Source: Diplocloster modestus
GTDB taxonomy: Bacteria; Bacillota; Clostridia; Lachnospirales; Lachnospiraceae
Direction: 5' to 3'
Length of the DNA: 64,000 nucleotides
NCBI RefSeq assembly: GCF_019042245.1
Contig: NZ_JAHQCX010000019.1
Coordinates: 49,349 to 113,348, forward strand
Shown: positions 1-8,665 of the stretch, piece by piece
How the letters are laid out: every line of letters starts with the position of its first letter
How positions within the stretch are numbered: position 1 is the first letter of the stretch
Notes under the pieces: model-generated
Seen by the model: the letters and a program-made list of their open reading frames with translations, nothing else
Database searches by the model: none
Told to the model about the DNA's origin: nothing
Made by a program: the position numbers and the translations under genes

Positions 1-1
1 T

Positions 2-127
2 GGAAGCGTGGACTGGGGACAGATTATGGCCGGTTCGGTGATCGCCTGCCTTCCGGGCTTGATCTTGTTTACCTATCTGGAAAAATATCTGGTGCAGGGC
101 TTTACTATGGGCGCGGTCAAGGAGTAA
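2..127 (+). CDS. Carbohydrate ABC transporter permease, C-terminal end (partial)
   Basis: Only the last 41 residues are in the window, in the frame that closes at TAA 125-127. They read as a hydrophobic membrane segment (IACLPGLILFTYLEKYLV) followed by the tail QGFTMGAVKE. A closing segment of this kind (proline-containing helix, aromatic-rich, then a G-x-x-x-GAVK tail) is typical of MalG-type inner-membrane permeases of the CUT1 sugar ABC family. It sits 57 bases upstream of the first oxidoreductase gene on the same strand, so it probably belongs to the same sugar-uptake and catabolic operon. The substrate cannot be read from this fragment. Confidence 0.75.
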   Translation, partial: GSVDWGQIMAGSVIACLPGLILFTYLEKYLVQGFTMGAVKE

Positions 128-184
128 GTGGAATTTACTTAAGGATATAGAAGGTTATCTTTTTTCATGATAAGGAGGGAATAC

Positions 185-1222
185 ATGATACATATCGGAA
201 TTATAGGTCTGGGGTGGATGGGCAGACTGCATGCGGGCTATTTAAAAGACATCGATGACTGTGCTGTCTGCGCAGTCTGCGACAAGAATGAAGAAGCGGC
301 ACGGGAAGTAGCCGCAGAATATCACGCGAGAGCTTACACCGATCACAGAGATCTCTTAAAGGACCCGGAAGTGGACACTGTTTACATTGTCACGCCTCAA
401 ATGTTCCATTATGAGATTGCAAAAGATGTGATCAAGGCACAGAAAAACATGCTCTGTGAAAAGCCCCTGGCACTGACGGCAGAAGAAGTAAATGACTTAA
501 GGGGGCTTACGAAGGATTATCCGAAGAAAATCATCATTGATTTTCCGGAACGGTTTTCCGTGGCGACGCAGGAAGCCATGGCAGAGATTGGAAGCGGAGC
601 CATAGGAGATATTATTTTCATGAGAGGGAATTTCCGGTTCTGCATGAAAAAGCATGCCAATACCCACGGCGCCTGGGTATTTGATAAAACAAAAGGGGGC
701 GGCCTGATCCTGGAATCCAGTGTTCATCTGTGGGATACCGTCCGTTATATGACAGGCCGTGAGGTGGAGCGGGTGGCAGCCGTAGCACACAACAACGAAC
801 ACGCCAACTTCGAGGACAGTTTTGCCTGCGTGGCATATTTAAGCGGTGGAGCCATCGCGTGCATCGATATGAATGGCTGGCTTCCGGAAGACGCGGCTAC
901 GGATAAGCGGTTCGAGATCATGGGAAGTATTGGCAGCATTTATCTGGATGAGTTCAAAAACTTTATGACCATTCAGAGTGAGCGGGGAGTGGAAAATAAT
1001 CCGGGTATGTTTACCAAGAGTATGACGCACAAAGATGTTATGTGGCATTCTGCCATAGCAGGCGGCGTAAAGCGCCTGAACGAACACTTTATCGACTGTC
1101 TGAAGAAAGACAAAACCCCTCTGATCGGCCTGGAAGACGGAGCCAGGGCCTGCGAGATCACCTGGAGTGTCGTGAAAGCCTTAGAGAGCGGAAGATTAGA
1201 GGAGGTTCTCTATGGAGAATGA
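185..1222 (+). CDS. Gfo/Idh/MocA family NAD(P)-dependent oxidoreductase (first of two)
   Basis: Predicted soluble cytoplasmic sugar or polyol dehydrogenase of 345 residues. The N-terminal Rossmann fold shows GLGWMG at residues 8-13, and the family EKP motif is at 92-94, where the lysine is usually catalytic. GGGLILESSVHLWD at about 171-184 corresponds to the usual GGG-x3-D-x-G-x-H-x2-D segment, with H181 and D184 kept and the first acidic position changed to Glu. The start at 185 is chosen over the in-frame ATG at 167 because AAGGAGG lies just before 185. The stop overlaps the next gene by 11 bases, which indicates translational coupling. The exact substrate is unknown; the neighbourhood suggests an inositol- or sugar-acid-like compound. 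Confidence 0.9.
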   Translation: MIHIGIIGLGWMGRLHAGYLKDIDDCAVCAVCDKNEEAAREVAAEYHARAYTDHRDLLKDPEVDTVYIVTPQMFHYEIAKDVIKAQKNMLCEKPLALTAEEVNDLRGLTKDYPKKIIIDFPERFSVATQEAMAEIGSGAIGDIIFMRGNFRFCMKKHANTHGAWVFDKTKGGGLILESSVHLWDTVRYMTGREVERVAAVAHNNEHANFEDSFACVAYLSGGAIACIDMNGWLPEDAATDKRFEIMGSIGSIYLDEFKNFMTIQSERGVENNPGMFTKSMTHKDVMWHSAIAGGVKRLNEHFIDCLKKDKTPLIGLEDGARACEITWSVVKALESGRLEEVLYGE

Positions 1223-2180
1223 AAATAAGGCGGTACGAATCGGGATCGTAGGCTGCGGCAGAGTCGCAAAAAACCACGTGGAGGCCATACAAAAAACTCC
1301 TAACGCGGTTCTCACAGCTGCCGCTGGAGGAAGAAAGGCCTCGGCCTTCTGTGAAAAGTACGGGCTTGAGCTTCTGGATACGGAAGACATCTGTACCAGT
1401 CCCAAGATCGACGCGCTGCTGGTCCTGACTCCCTGGGAGAAACACTATGAATACGCAAAAGCCGCGCTGGAAGCCGGTAAACACGTGCTGGTGGAAAAGC
1501 CGGTCAGTTTTGAACCCGAGGAAATCAAAGGAATGGAACAGGCGGCTGATGAAAACAAAGTGGTCTGCATGCCGGGACACAGTTACCTGTACCTGACAGA
1601 GCTTTCCAGGATCCGGCGGGAGGTGCAGAACGGAGGAATCGGATCACCGGCCTACCTCTACCTGTCGGAGACTTATTACATGGCGCCGGAATTATTTCAA
1701 AAATACGACGGTCCGGAAGTCGATGTCCTGTGCCATCAGCTCTATTTGTCCCTGGCGTTTCTGGGAGTCCCCAAAGCGGTCAGCGCGTTCCGGTCCGCAT
1801 TCGACCGGTCCGTAGTGGAAACCGGGGGCCCGCAGATTATCGTGAACCTGAAATATGACGGGGGCTGCCTGGCCCAGATCCTGTTATCATGGGCTGCGGA
1901 AGATCACACTTCAGATCCCTGGACATTCAAAGTAAAAGTCCTGGGTACACAGGGATCCATGCATTTTTCCAGGCGGGATTACGTCCGCAATGTAGGCCAG
2001 AGTTATGACCAGGTATTCTATCAGGAGATGTTTGATGCCCAGATGGATCATTTCGTCAATCGCTGTATACTCGGAGGGGAACAGCCATTATCCACGATCC
2101 GGGACGCAGGCTGGGTCTGCAGGCTGCATAACCTGATTCTTCAGGCGGCAGACACGGAACAGGTTGTGCAGGTTTTATAA
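1212..2180 (+). CDS. Gfo/Idh/MocA family oxidoreductase (second of two)
   Basis: 322-residue relative of the preceding enzyme. The dinucleotide-binding motif is GIVGCGRVA at residues 11-19 and the EKP motif is at 95-97, so NAD(P)-linked oxidation or reduction of a sugar-like substrate is expected. The C-terminal alpha/beta domain is complete, but the usual D-x-G-x-H catalytic segment is replaced by DVLCHQLYLS, so substrate range or chemistry may differ from the first copy. AGAGGAGG lies inside the upstream coding end and the two reading frames overlap by 11 bases. Two divergent members in tandem often catalyse successive or opposing oxidation steps, but that role is inferred. Confidence 0.9.
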   Translation: MENENKAVRIGIVGCGRVAKNHVEAIQKTPNAVLTAAAGGRKASAFCEKYGLELLDTEDICTSPKIDALLVLTPWEKHYEYAKAALEAGKHVLVEKPVSFEPEEIKGMEQAADENKVVCMPGHSYLYLTELSRIRREVQNGGIGSPAYLYLSETYYMAPELFQKYDGPEVDVLCHQLYLSLAFLGVPKAVSAFRSAFDRSVVETGGPQIIVNLKYDGGCLAQILLSWAAEDHTSDPWTFKVKVLGTQGSMHFSRRDYVRNVGQSYDQVFYQEMFDAQMDHFVNRCILGGEQPLSTIRDAGWVCRLHNLILQAADTEQVVQVL

Positions 2181-2345
2181 TCGCAGCCTTGTAAAGCAGA
2201 GAAAGGAAAGATTGGACAAAAAAGATGTTCACCTGTACCTTATTTTGCAGCTTTGCTGCAAATCCAACCGCAGGGTATGTATTAAGAGTATCTGTCGAGG
2301 TATATCTATATGTGCGGGAATAACGCACGCAGGAGGAAATCAGGC

Positions 2346-3521
2346 ATGAAAATAACCAATGTAGAAACAATTCTGCTATCCTACCGATATGAACAGGATG
2401 AGAAATGGAAATGGTCCGGAGGGGCCACATTACAGCGCAACTGTGTGCTGGTACGGGTAACCGTGGATGATAAAATCACGGGACTCGGAGAAATCGGGGA
2501 ATCCGCCTATCTGCCCCGCGCCATCGAGAAGATGATAGACTACCGTTTCAAACCTATGTTACTGGGGGAAGATCCTTTTAACATCGAAAAAATCTGGCAG
2601 AAAATGTACATCCAATCCGCCCATTATGGCCGCCGGGGAGTGATCGCCACGGTTATCAGCGGCATTGACATCGCTCTGTATGATATCATGGGAAAAATAC
2701 TGAACCGGCCGGTATACGATCTGATCGGAGGCAAATACCGGGAAAAATTCAGGGTATACGCAAGCGGCGGTATGGCAAAATCCATATATGATCTGACAGC
2801 GGAAGCCAAAGACTACATACAGCGCGGCTACTTCGGCTTCAAAGTACGGATCGGAAGCGAAGACCCCTCAGAAGATATAGAACTAATCCGGGAACTGCGC
2901 TCCAGAGTGGGCAGCAAAACAGCACTGCTGGTCGATGCCGGCCAATGCTATACGAATTTCCCCTGGACCTACGACACAGCGTTCCGGGTATGCAAGAAAC
3001 TGGAAGACTGCGACCTCTTCTGGCTGGAAGAACCGCTCCATCCCGATGACATCGAAGGCTTTGAACGTCTGACGGCAGCCACCAGTATACCCATCGCAGC
3101 CGGGGAAAACGAATTCGTGCGCTACGGGTATTACCCGCTGATCACCCGTCATGCGGTAGACATGATCCAGCCCGATGTCACCCGCTCCGGCGGAATCTCC
3201 GAGTGTAAGCGGATTGCAGCTATCGCTTCCGCATGCCATATGCGCTGTGCCCCTCACATATTCGGGAGCGGAGTGGGCTTTATGGCGAACATGCATTTCC
3301 TGGCCTCCACCCCCAATGCCTTTATCATGGAACATGATCAGACGTTGAACCCGCTGCGGGAGGAGCTGCTCCTGAAGCCCATCGTATACAAAGATGGTTA
3401 TGTAGAGCTGATCCAGGATCTCCCTGGCCTGGGCGTAGAACTGCGGGAAGAAACCATTGAGAAATATCCCTACAACGACGAAGACGCCGTTAACAAGGGG
3501 GAGTTCATTCCCATTTTCTAA
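2346..3521 (+). CDS. Mandelate racemase/muconate lactonizing enzyme family protein (sugar-acid dehydratase-like)
   Basis: 391-residue enolase-superfamily enzyme. The active-site set of the mandelate racemase subgroup can be read: K166-V-R168 (KxR), metal ligands D197, E228 and E254, the D277-H304 dyad, and E329. This set abstracts a proton next to a carboxylate, typically to dehydrate an acid sugar to a 2-keto-3-deoxy acid or to racemise it. The ORF runs upstream to 2310, but AGGAGG just before ATG 2346 and the conserved opening MKITNVE fix the start here. It lies 165 bases after the dehydrogenase and 12 before the hydrolase. With the DapA-type aldolase downstream it suggests a dehydratase-aldolase route. 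The substrate is not assigned. Confidence 0.9.
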   Translation: MKITNVETILLSYRYEQDEKWKWSGGATLQRNCVLVRVTVDDKITGLGEIGESAYLPRAIEKMIDYRFKPMLLGEDPFNIEKIWQKMYIQSAHYGRRGVIATVISGIDIALYDIMGKILNRPVYDLIGGKYREKFRVYASGGMAKSIYDLTAEAKDYIQRGYFGFKVRIGSEDPSEDIELIRELRSRVGSKTALLVDAGQCYTNFPWTYDTAFRVCKKLEDCDLFWLEEPLHPDDIEGFERLTAATSIPIAAGENEFVRYGYYPLITRHAVDMIQPDVTRSGGISECKRIAAIASACHMRCAPHIFGSGVGFMANMHFLASTPNAFIMEHDQTLNPLREELLLKPIVYKDGYVELIQDLPGLGVELREETIEKYPYNDEDAVNKGEFIPIF

Positions 3522-3533
3522 GGAGGAAATGTA

Positions 3534-4250
3534 ATGGCTTATCAGATCACGCCGATTACAGCAGGAGAGTTTGGAATGGTCCGGGATGACATCAAGTATA
3601 GAGGCGGGTCTCCCCAGATCACAGGATACGTTCCTTCCTATATATATCTGTTACAGCAGGGAAAAGACCAGTACCTGGTTGACACCAGTTTTATCGACCC
3701 GGCATTCTGTGCGCGCCAGATGCAGCTGGAAGTAATCCGGAACAAACCGCTGCCCCAGGTTCTGGAGCACCACGGTGTTATCCCGGATATGGTAAGAGGC
3801 ATTTTTTTCACCCATCTGCACTGGGACCATGCCGGCAACATAAGCCAGTTCCCCAATGCCGTCCTGTACTGCCAAAAGAGGGAGTATGAAGCCGCCCTTG
3901 ATCCGGACGCCTACCCGCCCCAGTTTCTCACAGAATTCAGGGAAGCCTTGCCCAGATTAATTCTTTTGGAAGGGGACCAGGAACCGGTTCCGGGAATACG
4001 AGTGCATTTATGCAAAGGCCATACTCCGGGATCCCAGATGATCGAAACAGACACCGTACAGGGTCCGGCCCTGATACCGGGAGATGTTGTCATGACCATG
4101 AAAAATATTACCCGGAACATACCGGTAGGCCTGGCAGTAAACCCGGAAGATGCAGCAAAAGCCCTGGGCTATATTAACAGCAGAGCCTATTCTGCTGTCT
4201 ATCCCAGCCATGAATATTATAAACCGGAGGTAACCCCATGCCATTATTGA
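3534..4250 (+). CDS. Metallo-beta-lactamase-fold hydrolase (lactonase-like)
   Basis: 238-residue soluble enzyme with the binuclear-zinc motif HLHWDHAG (H94, H96, D98, H99), a later GHTPGSQ histidine near 165, IPGDV with the bridging aspartate near 183, and a C-terminal PSHEYY histidine. This pattern matches the N-acyl-homoserine-lactonase-like branch of the MBL fold. In this operon, hydrolysis of a sugar lactone made by the upstream dehydrogenases is more likely than quorum quenching; that is an inference from context. AAGGAGG precedes the ATG. The stop overlaps the next start by 13 bases. Confidence 0.88.
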   Translation: MAYQITPITAGEFGMVRDDIKYRGGSPQITGYVPSYIYLLQQGKDQYLVDTSFIDPAFCARQMQLEVIRNKPLPQVLEHHGVIPDMVRGIFFTHLHWDHAGNISQFPNAVLYCQKREYEAALDPDAYPPQFLTEFREALPRLILLEGDQEPVPGIRVHLCKGHTPGSQMIETDTVQGPALIPGDVVMTMKNITRNIPVGLAVNPEDAAKALGYINSRAYSAVYPSHEYYKPEVTPCHY

Positions 4251-5131
4251 AAGGAATCATCCCCGTCATTCCCACCCCATTCTCTGAAAATGGGGAAAAG
4301 ACAGACATCGAAGTGTTTCAGAGACTTGTCGAACACGGGATAGAAGAAGGAGCTAACGCGCTGTGTCTGTTTGCGGCAGGGGCGGAATTCTATAAACTGA
4401 CCAAAGAGGAAAAGACTGATCTCTTCAAAGCAGCGGTTGAAGTAAATCAAAGACGTATTCCCATCCTTGTCACGGTATCAGAACACGCAACCTTGCTGGC
4501 GGAGCGGGAAGCATCCTATTATCAGGAACACGGGGCCGACGCCATCAATATTATGCCACCATCTTTCGCCGCGCCAAGCGGCCCGATGATCGCCCGGCAC
4601 CTGGTACGTGTATGCAAAAGTGTAAGCATACCTGCGATGATCCAGTATGCCCCTGCCCTGACCGGAATGACGATCGCTGCGGAAACCTTCCGTGAGATCA
4701 TGGAGTCCGGCCATACACCCGAGCTATATGTAAAGCTGGAGGCGTCGCCCACAGGTCCTCTGATTACCTCATTCCAGAACGCCACAAAAGGGAAATATCA
4801 CATCGTCGTAGGCAACGGAGGGGAATGTATGTACGAAGCTCTCACAAGGGGGGCATGTGCTGTTATGCCTGGCCTGTCCATGACCCGAAGATTCCGGGAA
4901 ATCTACGACATGTATATAGCGGGAGCGTTGGAAACCTCTTATCAACTGTTTCAGAAGTTCCTGCCCTTCGTCCACTTCATGCTGCGGGACATTGAACAAT
5001 TCGTAGCCATGGAAAAAATAATACTGAGGGACAGGGGATTGCTTCCTAATGCCCTCTGCAGAGAGCCTAACAACTACCCGGATCCATGTACGGTCGATAT
5101 ACTCAGCCAATTGGTGAGAGAACTTAGCTGA
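4238..5131 (+). CDS. Dihydrodipicolinate synthase/N-acetylneuraminate lyase family aldolase
   Basis: 297-residue class I aldolase of the DapA/NanA TIM-barrel family. The Schiff-base lysine is K166 in LYVKLEAS and the proton-relay tyrosine is Y137 in MIQYAP. The usual G-T-T-G-E pocket is replaced by FAAGAEFYKL at 45-54, which argues against true DapA and for a catabolic keto-acid aldolase, for example one splitting a 2-keto-3-deoxy acid to pyruvate and an aldehyde. It is the last gene of the operon and would act after the enolase-family dehydratase. A stem-loop follows in the gap to the convergent oxidoreductase gene. Confidence 0.9.
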   Translation: MPLLKGIIPVIPTPFSENGEKTDIEVFQRLVEHGIEEGANALCLFAAGAEFYKLTKEEKTDLFKAAVEVNQRRIPILVTVSEHATLLAEREASYYQEHGADAINIMPPSFAAPSGPMIARHLVRVCKSVSIPAMIQYAPALTGMTIAAETFREIMESGHTPELYVKLEASPTGPLITSFQNATKGKYHIVVGNGGECMYEALTRGACAVMPGLSMTRRFREIYDMYIAGALETSYQLFQKFLPFVHFMLRDIEQFVAMEKIILRDRGLLPNALCREPNNYPDPCTVDILSQLVRELS

Positions 5132-5178
5132 ACGAGTAATCTTCGGGAGTGACAGACTATAAAGAGAATAATGAAATA

Positions 5179-5227
5179 CTGCCGCTGCGGAACCAGATCG
5201 TTCATCCGGTCTGTCCCACAGCGGCAG
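5179..5227. terminator. Stem-loop between convergent genes (terminator-like)
   Basis: CTGCCGCTG at 5179-5187 pairs perfectly with CAGCGGCAG at 5219-5227. The 31-base loop contains a weaker internal pairing (ACCAGA with CCGGTCT). It lies between the ends of two convergent genes. No strong T-run follows on either strand, so intrinsic termination is plausible but unproven. Confidence 0.4.
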
Positions 5228-5275
5228 CGCCTTCCATTCATGAGGGGAATCCCCTTTTAACAGGCAAGGCTTGCT

Positions 5276-7363
5276 TTAAATAGAGTAAGCCAGATCCACC
5301 GCATCCCGTACAGCCGTCAGTACCTTTCCGATGCCGGAACTGTCGCCCAGATTATACAGCTCGGGGACTTTGCCCTCCAGCGCGTGGTACAGCTTGTCGT
5401 TGGGTACGGCGCCTACAGCCAGGATAATCATGTCGCAGGGAATCTCGACTACGCTTACGGTACCGTCTTTTGCCGTGCGCTCTACGGTCACCACTTTGTC
5501 CTTCACAGACAGGACCTTTGTGTTGGCGTATTTCTTAACGCCCATGCGGTCCAGACCCTGAAGCAGCGGCCATGCGGTACCCGGATCGAAGCCTTTGCCG
5601 ATCTTGGGAAGGATTTCCACGATGGAGATATTCCGCAGACTGTGATTCATCAGGCTATCCAGGAAATCCCGGTTTTCCGCGTGATGAATACACAGGAAAT
5701 GATACTGCTCCGGGGTAAGCGTTCCGGCTTCCGCCAGGACATGGGCGGTTTCGCAGCCTACCGTACCTCCGCCGATGATGACGACGTTCTTTCCGGGGAT
5801 GACTTCCTTAGCCAGAATCTGATGTGCTGTATATATGGGAACTGAACCGTCATCGTTCGGCAGCGGCATCGTCTTGGGGATCACACCGGTAGCGGTGATC
5901 ACCACATCAAAACCGCCGGCCGCCACCTCCGCGGCATCCGCTTCTTTATTACAGATGACTTCCACACCGGATTCTGCGAGCATGTTCTCGTAATAACCGA
6001 TCAATTCCATAAAATCTTTTTTGCTGGAGGGAGCCGCCACAAGCGGCAGCTGTCCGCCGATCCTTCCGTTCTTCTCCCAGAGAGTCACCTGATGGCCGCG
6101 CTGAGCCAGATTTACTGCCGCTTCCGCGCCGCCCGGCCCCCCGCCGGCCACCAGAATCCTTTTGCTTGTTTCCGGTGCGGTTTTATCACGGAAGAGATAT
6201 TCCCGTCCGGCTTTTCCATTTACCAGGCATTCCCCTGGCTTATCAAAGAAAGAATTGGCCAGGCATCCCTGATTACATCCCATGCACTTGCGGATCTCAC
6301 CAAGCCTTCCCTCTTTTACCTTACTGGGCCACTGGGGATCCGCCAGCAGGGCCCTGGCCATGCTGACCATATCGCTCTTGCCCAGTGCCAGAACTTCTTC
6401 CGCTACATAAGGATCGTTGATCCGGTTGGAAGCGGACACCGGAATCTGTACTGCCTGTTTGATCTGATGCGCCAGATATGTATAAGTCGCCGGCGGCACG
6501 TCCCCGGTAATCTGCGGGATCTGTGTCTCATGCCAGCCGCCAGTCACATTCAGAAGATCCACACCGGCCTCCTCCATAGCCTTTGCGAAAGCCACTGTCT
6601 CCGCAAAGCCTGCGCCGCCCGGCATGAAATCATTACCGGTAATCCGCATGAAAATAGGGAAATCAGGCCCTACCGCCCTGCGGACCGCCTGTACCACCTC
6701 CTGTCCGAAACGACAGCGGTTTTCAAGGCTTCCTCCATATTCATCCGTCCTCTTATTTGTGATTTCAGATAAGAACTGACAGATCAGATAACCGGTGCAC
6801 GCGATAATCTCCACCGCGTCGAACCCGGCTTTTTTCGCTCTGACCGCTGCTTCAGCCCATTTTTGCTGTGTGAGCCGGATATCCTCTGCACTCATTTCCC
6901 GACTGGTCTCACGGCTGAAACCGCTGAAGGTCGACGATGCGGACAGCCCTGGAAGGTGATCCGGCATAGAGCCGCTTCGCATATACCGACCGGCGTGATA
7001 GAGCTGTGCCCCAGCTTTCGCGCCCCTTTCATGGATGCCCTCGACCAGTTCCTGGTAGCCCTCGATAAAAGTATCATCACTCAGGCTGTCCAGACCGATG
7101 TCGCCGCCCAGATCGTCAATCCGCATACCACCGACCAGGATCATCGCAGCGCCACCCTTTGCCCTCTCATAATAGAACTCCTTCAACCGGTCGGTGGCGT
7201 AACCGTGATCCGCGTACTTCATGTGGAACGCTGGCATGAGTATTCGGTTTTTGAGTTCCAGCCCGTTAACAGTTAACGGTGAAAACAGATGGTGAAAATT
7301 AGTCATAAAACCCCTTTCCGCCTGCCATTCGTTTCGTCGATTCTTTGTATGCAGGCTTACCAT
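5276..7363 (-). CDS. NADH:flavin oxidoreductase with FMN barrel, 4Fe-4S and FAD/NAD domains
   Basis: 695-residue enzyme of the 2,4-dienoyl-CoA reductase/bile-acid enoate reductase (FadH/BaiCD-like) type. An old-yellow-enzyme barrel covers about residues 25-360 (PAFHMKYAD, QLYHAGRY, YGGSLENRCRF). A cysteine set C360, C363, C367, C379 binds the 4Fe-4S cluster. AGGGPGG near 407 and IIGGGTVGCE near 540 are FAD- and NAD(P)H-binding motifs. It likely reduces an activated carbon-carbon double bond; the substrate is unknown. AGGAGG sits 6 bases before the ATG at 7363. A GTG two codons upstream and an ATG at 7306, where family homology begins, are alternatives. It is monocistronic and convergent with the sugar operon. 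Confidence 0.9.
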   Translation of the reverse strand: MVSLHTKNRRNEWQAERGFMTNFHHLFSPLTVNGLELKNRILMPAFHMKYADHGYATDRLKEFYYERAKGGAAMILVGGMRIDDLGGDIGLDSLSDDTFIEGYQELVEGIHERGAKAGAQLYHAGRYMRSGSMPDHLPGLSASSTFSGFSRETSREMSAEDIRLTQQKWAEAAVRAKKAGFDAVEIIACTGYLICQFLSEITNKRTDEYGGSLENRCRFGQEVVQAVRRAVGPDFPIFMRITGNDFMPGGAGFAETVAFAKAMEEAGVDLLNVTGGWHETQIPQITGDVPPATYTYLAHQIKQAVQIPVSASNRINDPYVAEEVLALGKSDMVSMARALLADPQWPSKVKEGRLGEIRKCMGCNQGCLANSFFDKPGECLVNGKAGREYLFRDKTAPETSKRILVAGGGPGGAEAAVNLAQRGHQVTLWEKNGRIGGQLPLVAAPSSKKDFMELIGYYENMLAESGVEVICNKEADAAEVAAGGFDVVITATGVIPKTMPLPNDDGSVPIYTAHQILAKEVIPGKNVVIIGGGTVGCETAHVLAEAGTLTPEQYHFLCIHHAENRDFLDSLMNHSLRNISIVEILPKIGKGFDPGTAWPLLQGLDRMGVKKYANTKVLSVKDKVVTVERTAKDGTVSVVEIPCDMIILAVGAVPNDKLYHALEGKVPELYNLGDSSGIGKVLTAVRDAVDLAYSI

Positions 7364-7399
7364 TTTCACCCTCCTAAAGCTAATCTCCTATATATATTT

Positions 7400-7428
7400 A
7401 TTATATCGCCGGACAGATGAATTAGCAA
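7400..7428 (-). promoter_or_regulatory. Predicted sigma-A promoter for the flavin oxidoreductase gene
   Basis: Read on the minus strand, TTGCTA (7423-7428) is separated by 17 bases from a consensus TATAAT (7400-7405). It lies 37 bases upstream of the ribosome site and start codon. Confidence 0.55.
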
Positions 7429-7589
7429 CGCTCACTTTGGGTTATATTTTTTCTGTATATCTTCACGTATGTATCGGTGCGGTGAATAATCATGTTCTTT
7501 CAAAATTGTCGTACCCTGTAGCAAAAGAGCTTTAGTTTGTGTAGTAAACATGTTTTCGCCTGTGTAAGAAATGCGTTATAGGCCGTTTC

Positions 7590-7618
7590 TTGTATATAAA
7601 CAGAGCATGTGCTATGAT
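7590..7618 (+). promoter_or_regulatory. Predicted promoter for the esterase/acyltransferase pair
   Basis: TTGTAT (7590-7595), a 17-base spacer and TATGAT (7613-7618). The 363-base divergent gap 7370-7732 holds this promoter and the opposing one; I see nothing else in it. The leader of roughly 110 bases before the first ATG has GGAGGAAG at about 7711. Confidence 0.5.
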
Positions 7619-7732
7619 AAATAAAATAAAAGGAATAAATACGCATCAGTTAAATGATAGGAAAGAAATAATAAATAATATCTGTATAATAGGAAGCACG
7701 GGGAGAGGCCCGGAGGAAGATGAGGCTGTTGG

Positions 7733-8659
7733 ATGGCGATAAATAAAGCGATGAAGGTTGTACTGAAAGCACTGTCTTACGGGGATATTGAGGTAGAGTC
7801 CTCCCGGCAATTTGCGAATTTGAAGTCCCTGGACCCAATGAAACTGTTTTATAAGAAATATAATGGGAAGATTTATAATGAAGGACACGAAATACCGGTC
7901 CGGTTTTACATGCCGGATGAGAAGAGCCTGGAAACCGGAGGAAAAGGGAAGCCGGTGCTGTTATTCTTTCACGGCGGCGGCTGGGTCACCGAGAGTGTGG
8001 AAAACTACGACCGGGTGTGCGCCCGTATGTCTCAGGATACGGATCATGTGGTCGTGTCGGTAGAATACCGGCTGGCCCCGGAGCACAAGTTTCCCACGGG
8101 ACTTCAGGACTGCTATGCGGTCGCTAAAGCCCTGTACACACGGCAGATCATGGAGATAGATCCCGGCCGGATCACATTGGCAGGGGACAGTGCCGGCGGG
8201 AACCTGTGCGCCGCGGTGAGTCTGATGGCCAGAGACCGGGGAGAATTCGCACCAGCCCGCCAGATCCTCATATATCCTGCCCTGAACAATGATTACACGG
8301 ATCAAAGCCCATATATCTCCGTGAAGGAAAATGGGCGGAGCTATCTTCTGACGGCAAAGAAAATGGAACAATATCTGGAATTATATCAGGGCAGCCCTGT
8401 AGACAGACGGAATCCATATTTTGCCCCCCTGTGCGAAAAAGATCTGAGCCGGCAGCCACGGACCCTGATATTGACGGCGGAATACGACCCGCTAAGAGAC
8501 GAGGGGGAAGAATACGGAAAAAGACTTGAGGAGGCTGGAAACCAGGTAAGCGTATACCAGGTAAAGGACGCGCTGCATGGTTTCTTCGCACTGGGAATCA
8601 AGTACTATCACGTACAGGAGAGTTTTCAGGTGATCAATCGTTTTTTGAAGGAGGAATAA
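7733..8659 (+). CDS. Alpha/beta hydrolase (hormone-sensitive-lipase-type esterase)
   Basis: 308-residue cytoplasmic esterase or lipase. The oxyanion motif HGGGW is at 80-84, the nucleophile is S153 in GDSAGG, and D252 (AEYDPLRDEG) and H282 (ALHGFF) complete the triad. This is the class IV arrangement, acting on short acyl esters. No signal peptide is seen. The gene ends 6 bases before the acyltransferase start, with AAGGAGGAATAAAG shared across the junction, so the two are co-translated. A hydrolase and an acyl-transferring enzyme side by side suggest acyl or acetyl turnover on one substrate. Confidence 0.9.
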   Translation: MAINKAMKVVLKALSYGDIEVESSRQFANLKSLDPMKLFYKKYNGKIYNEGHEIPVRFYMPDEKSLETGGKGKPVLLFFHGGGWVTESVENYDRVCARMSQDTDHVVVSVEYRLAPEHKFPTGLQDCYAVAKALYTRQIMEIDPGRITLAGDSAGGNLCAAVSLMARDRGEFAPARQILIYPALNNDYTDQSPYISVKENGRSYLLTAKKMEQYLELYQGSPVDRRNPYFAPLCEKDLSRQPRTLILTAEYDPLRDEGEEYGKRLEEAGNQVSVYQVKDALHGFFALGIKYYHVQESFQVINRFLKEE

Positions 8660-8665
8660 AGAAAC

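Noticed and set aside
3534..4250. MBL-fold enzyme as a quorum-quenching AHL lactonase
   Set aside because: The motif fits, but its place within a sugar-acid operon makes a sugar-lactone or related substrate more likely; Gram-positive gut anaerobes rarely meet this use.
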